A DNA stretch of 9,000 nt from a bacterium. GTDB taxonomy: Bacteria; CBDUZB01; JAGLHV01. The stretch is from positions 1 to 9,000 of the forward strand of contig JAGLYT010000046.1 in assembly GCA_023132075.1 (NCBI GenBank), given 5' to 3'. A model generated the notes under the pieces. It was not told the origin of the DNA, made no database searches, and saw only the letters and a list, made by a program, of their open reading frames with translations. A program made the position numbers and the translations under genes. Each line of letters begins with the position of its first letter. Position 1 is the stretch's first letter. Below are positions 7,236-9,000 of this stretch, one piece after another.

Positions 7236-7784
7236 TTATAATTCCTCAGCTTCTACCAAATGCATACTGACATTTACTTTAAGGTCTATCCCTGCATTTT
7301 CCAAATCTTTCCTCAATTGTTCTTCGGTCATATTCAAAGGAGCTTCCACCTCCAACAATATCACATAAACAGGTTCTTCCTTAGTTCCGGCAATCTGTGT
7401 ATTAACATCAACAATATTTACATTTTTATCTGCCAATAGTTGCGTTATTTCATATACTATTCCGGGTTTATCAACTCCATAAACAGAAACGGCATAAATC
7501 TTTACTTGTTCATCAACCTTATGCACTAATTCGTCGGGAGAAAGTTCCCGTAAAAATATTGACAACCCAAATGTTTCTTTTAAAGAATCAAACTTTTTAC
7601 TAAATTGGGCAGGGGAAAGATCCTCTTTGCCTGATATTACTAATATCATTGCAAATTCTCCTTTTAATAAAGTCATGCTGGAATCTTCAATGTTGTATCC
7701 CGATTCATAAAGAACCTTTGATACTCCCGCCACTATTCCCGGCTTATCTTTACCCATAGCGGTAAAAATCATATTTTGTGCCAT
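7236..7784 (-). CDS. Two-ACT-domain regulatory protein (GcvR-like)
   Basis: 182 residues made almost entirely of two ACT domains, at about 5-79 and 94-178. Each has the ligand-loop motif DKPGIV (13-18 and 105-110) after the first strand. ACT domains usually bind small molecules, often amino acids. The size and two-domain layout resemble GcvR, which in Escherichia coli antagonises GcvA in control of glycine cleavage, but no GcvA or gcv gene is visible, so that role is not supported here. There is no DNA-binding or catalytic domain; the protein probably acts by binding a partner. A strong ribosome site (AAAAAGGAGAAA) precedes the ATG at 7784. It is directly followed by def with one base between, so the two are co-expressed. 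The spacer to metF (108 bases) is A+T-rich, with no promoter convincing enough to list. Confidence 0.88.
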   Translation of the reverse strand: MAQNMIFTAMGKDKPGIVAGVSKVLYESGYNIEDSSMTLLKGEFAMILVISGKEDLSPAQFSKKFDSLKETFGLSIFLRELSPDELVHKVDEQVKIYAVSVYGVDKPGIVYEITQLLADKNVNIVDVNTQIAGTKEEPVYVILLEVEAPLNMTEEQLRKDLENAGIDLKVNVSMHLVEAEEL

Positions 7785-7892
7785 AAATTTCTCCTTTTTA
7801 TTAAACTGCTTTTCAAAAAATTACGCAAAATACACAATATTTTATAAAACTCTTATCTGCTTTTTAATTTATATACTTAATATTTAATAAAA

Positions 7893-8768
7893 CTAAGATT
7901 TCGCTTTTAGGGAAAGGTTCTCTATTACTTTTGATACAATTTGCCATTGATTAAGTGTATAAAAATGAAAATGTTTTATCCCCTGAGAAAGGAGATCTTC
8001 ACACTGTTTAGTGGTATAATCAATACTGACCTTCTGTATGCTTTCAGGTGAATCCGCATATTTGACCATTAACTTATCCAACTCAACAGGAATAGTTGCT
8101 TTACACATCCCGGACAACTGTTTAACCTTGGGGAAATTATTCAGCAACATAATACCCGGAATAATAGGAACATTGATTTCTGCTTTATCCGCTCTTCGGA
8201 GAAAATCATAAAAAAAACTGTTATCAAAAAACATTTGTGTAACAAAAAAATCCGCCCCCGCCGACACCTTTTCCTTAGTGTAAAACATATCCATATTCAA
8301 ATCGAGTGAATCAGGATGCCCCTCAGGATAAACCCCAGCACCAATACAAAAAGAATTAGATTCATTCAAAAATGCAATTAAATCCTTCGCATAATTAAAC
8401 CCATCTTTTATTTTCGGTAATTTACTTGTTTCCTCTGTAGGATCACCCCGAAAAGCCAGGATATTTTCTATTCCGATTCTTTTATAATATTCTACAATCG
8501 CTGTTATTTCTTTTTTATTACACCCTATACCGGTTAAATGCGGAACTACACTAAAAGGATTATCCCTATTAATTCGTTCTACAACAGACATAGTTTTATC
8601 TTTAGTAGTTCCACCTGCACCATAAGTTATGGAAACATAATCAGGTTTAAAAACACTTAATCTTTTTATTGTTTCAAAAAGAACATCCTCTCCACGTTGT
8701 GTTTTTGGAGGAAAAAATTCGAAAGAAACGGTCCTTCCCTTACTTTCAATAATATCTCTTATTTTCAT
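7893..8768 (-). CDS. metF: Methylenetetrahydrofolate reductase
   Basis: 291 residues, full length for bacterial MetF, a cytoplasmic FAD enzyme that reduces 5,10-methylene- to 5-methyl-tetrahydrofolate. The product feeds methionine synthesis or, in acetogens, the methyl branch of the Wood-Ljungdahl pathway. The TIM-barrel motifs are in order: EFFPPK (17-22, with the catalytic Glu17), TYGAGG (48-53), HLTG (77-80), RGDP (107-110, Asp109 near the flavin), GVYPEGHPDS (145-154), QMFFD (178-182), PGIM (204-207) and HFYTLN (268-273). The usual Pro after PGI(M/L) is Leu, a mild change. No regulatory C-terminal domain is present, as expected outside eukaryotes. The ATG at 8768 has only a weak purine site (GAGAAAG) upstream. 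I see no SAM or other methionine riboswitch in the upstream 232 bases. It is probably transcribed in the same direction as the ACT/def pair, perhaps together with it. Confidence 0.97.
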   Translation of the reverse strand: MKIRDIIESKGRTVSFEFFPPKTQRGEDVLFETIKRLSVFKPDYVSITYGAGGTTKDKTMSVVERINRDNPFSVVPHLTGIGCNKKEITAIVEYYKRIGIENILAFRGDPTEETSKLPKIKDGFNYAKDLIAFLNESNSFCIGAGVYPEGHPDSLDLNMDMFYTKEKVSAGADFFVTQMFFDNSFFYDFLRRADKAEINVPIIPGIMLLNNFPKVKQLSGMCKATIPVELDKLMVKYADSPESIQKVSIDYTTKQCEDLLSQGIKHFHFYTLNQWQIVSKVIENLSLKAKS

Positions 8769-8819
8769 AAATAAAGCTTTCTCAATTCAAATTTTATATA
8801 AACTAAACAAAATCAACTA

Positions 8820-8839
8820 CCCCGCAGCACGCTGCGGGG
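8820..8839 (-). terminator. G+C-rich hairpin, possible terminator of an upstream minus-strand gene
   Basis: CCCCGCAGC (8820-8828) and GCTGCGGGG (8831-8839) form a perfect 9-base stem (in practice eight pairs and a four-base loop). On the minus strand it is followed by TAGTTGATTTTGTTT, which is T-rich but not a clean T-run. It could end transcription of a gene beyond 9000. It also forms the edge of the repeat unit described next, so it may instead be part of a repeat element. Confidence 0.45.
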
Positions 8840-8918
8840 AATTAAACACACGACCCTTCGTCTCCCTTTAAGGGAATTTATGCTGAGTAAAGCGAAGTAC
8901 TCAGGATCAATTCGACTA
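8838..8918. repeat. Interspersed repeat, copy 1
   Basis: The left block (8838-8868, begins GGAATTAAACAC and contains CGACCCTTCG) matches 8945-8975 in 29 of 31 bases. The right block (8899-8918, ACTCAGGATC...) matches 8981-9000 in 20 of 20. The 30 bases between the blocks contain CTGAGTA (8883-8889) paired with TACTCAG (8898-8904) and the near-palindrome CCCTTTAAGGG (8864-8874). No coding frame is evident. Together with copy 2 it makes up most of the gene-free 8769-9000. Confidence 0.8.
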
Positions 8919-8944
8919 CAGAGTTTTTCTCAGCTATGCTAAAA

Positions 8945-9000
8945 GGAATTAAACACGCGACCCTTCGCCTCCCTTCGGTCACTCAGGATCAATTCGACTA
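8945..9000. repeat. Interspersed repeat, copy 2, reaching the window edge
   Basis: The same left and right blocks as copy 1, but with only five bases (CGGTC) between them instead of 30, so copy 2 lacks the internal hairpin or copy 1 gained it. GACC (8959-8962) and GGTC (8977-8980) can pair here. The flank before it (AGCTATGCT) looks like a decayed version of the hairpin before copy 1. The array may continue past 9000. Confidence 0.75.

Noticed and set aside
8769-8840. SAM-type riboswitch or clear promoter upstream of metF
   Set aside because: The 50 bases before metF are A+T-rich without the conserved helices of a SAM riboswitch. The TATAAA near the gene has no -35 box at a usable distance.
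8838-9000. CRISPR array
   Set aside because: There are only two copies, the repeated blocks are split by cores of different length, there are no regular unique spacers, and no cas gene is nearby.

Overview
The window reads as an A+T-rich bacterial chromosome segment (about one third G+C by eye). Every gene I can support lies on the minus strand, so transcription runs from high to low coordinates. Ribosome binding sites are G-rich (AGGGG or AAGGAG types). A secreted protein with an S-layer homology (SLH) domain and coiled coil, next to a membrane protein with two FHA domains, suggests a diderm bacterium from a poorly cultured lineage. Omnitrophota-like or similar candidate phyla are possible, but that is only an impression; nothing here fixes the taxonomy.

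Layout from high to low coordinates. (a) 8769-9000 has no gene. It holds a G+C-rich hairpin and two divergent copies of an interspersed repeat, the second cut by the window edge. (b) 6719-8768 holds housekeeping genes: metF (methylenetetrahydrofolate reductase), a two-ACT-domain protein resembling GcvR, and def (peptide deformylase). The last two are separated by a single base and are certainly co-transcribed. (c) 6460-6718 is an A+T-rich spacer with a nested inverted repeat and a good sigma-70-type promoter. (d) 2057-6459 is a tightly packed three-gene surface-polysaccharide operon: a fused MDR dehydrogenase/Gfo-Idh-MocA oxidoreductase, a family-4 glycosyltransferase and an NAD-dependent sugar epimerase/dehydratase. 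(e) 1812-2056 is a spacer with a near-consensus promoter. (f) 1-1811 is an envelope gene pair: the SLH/coiled-coil protein followed by the double-FHA membrane protein, which runs off the window.

How the genes may work together: the polysaccharide operon would make a modified nucleotide sugar (epimerase, fused oxidoreductase) and transfer it to a lipid-linked glycan (glycosyltransferase). No polymerase, flippase or priming transferase is visible, so the operon must depend on genes elsewhere. The SLH/FHA pair could bridge the envelope: the SLH protein in the periplasm or at the surface, the FHA protein with its phosphothreonine-binding domain in the cytoplasm.

I see no complete undescribed system. 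The most unusual items are the internally duplicated SLH protein, the FHA protein with one apparently non-functional and one intact FHA domain, the terminal repeat family and the nested inverted repeat at 6589-6654. The window has no CRISPR array, tRNA, rRNA or transposase gene that I can recognise.
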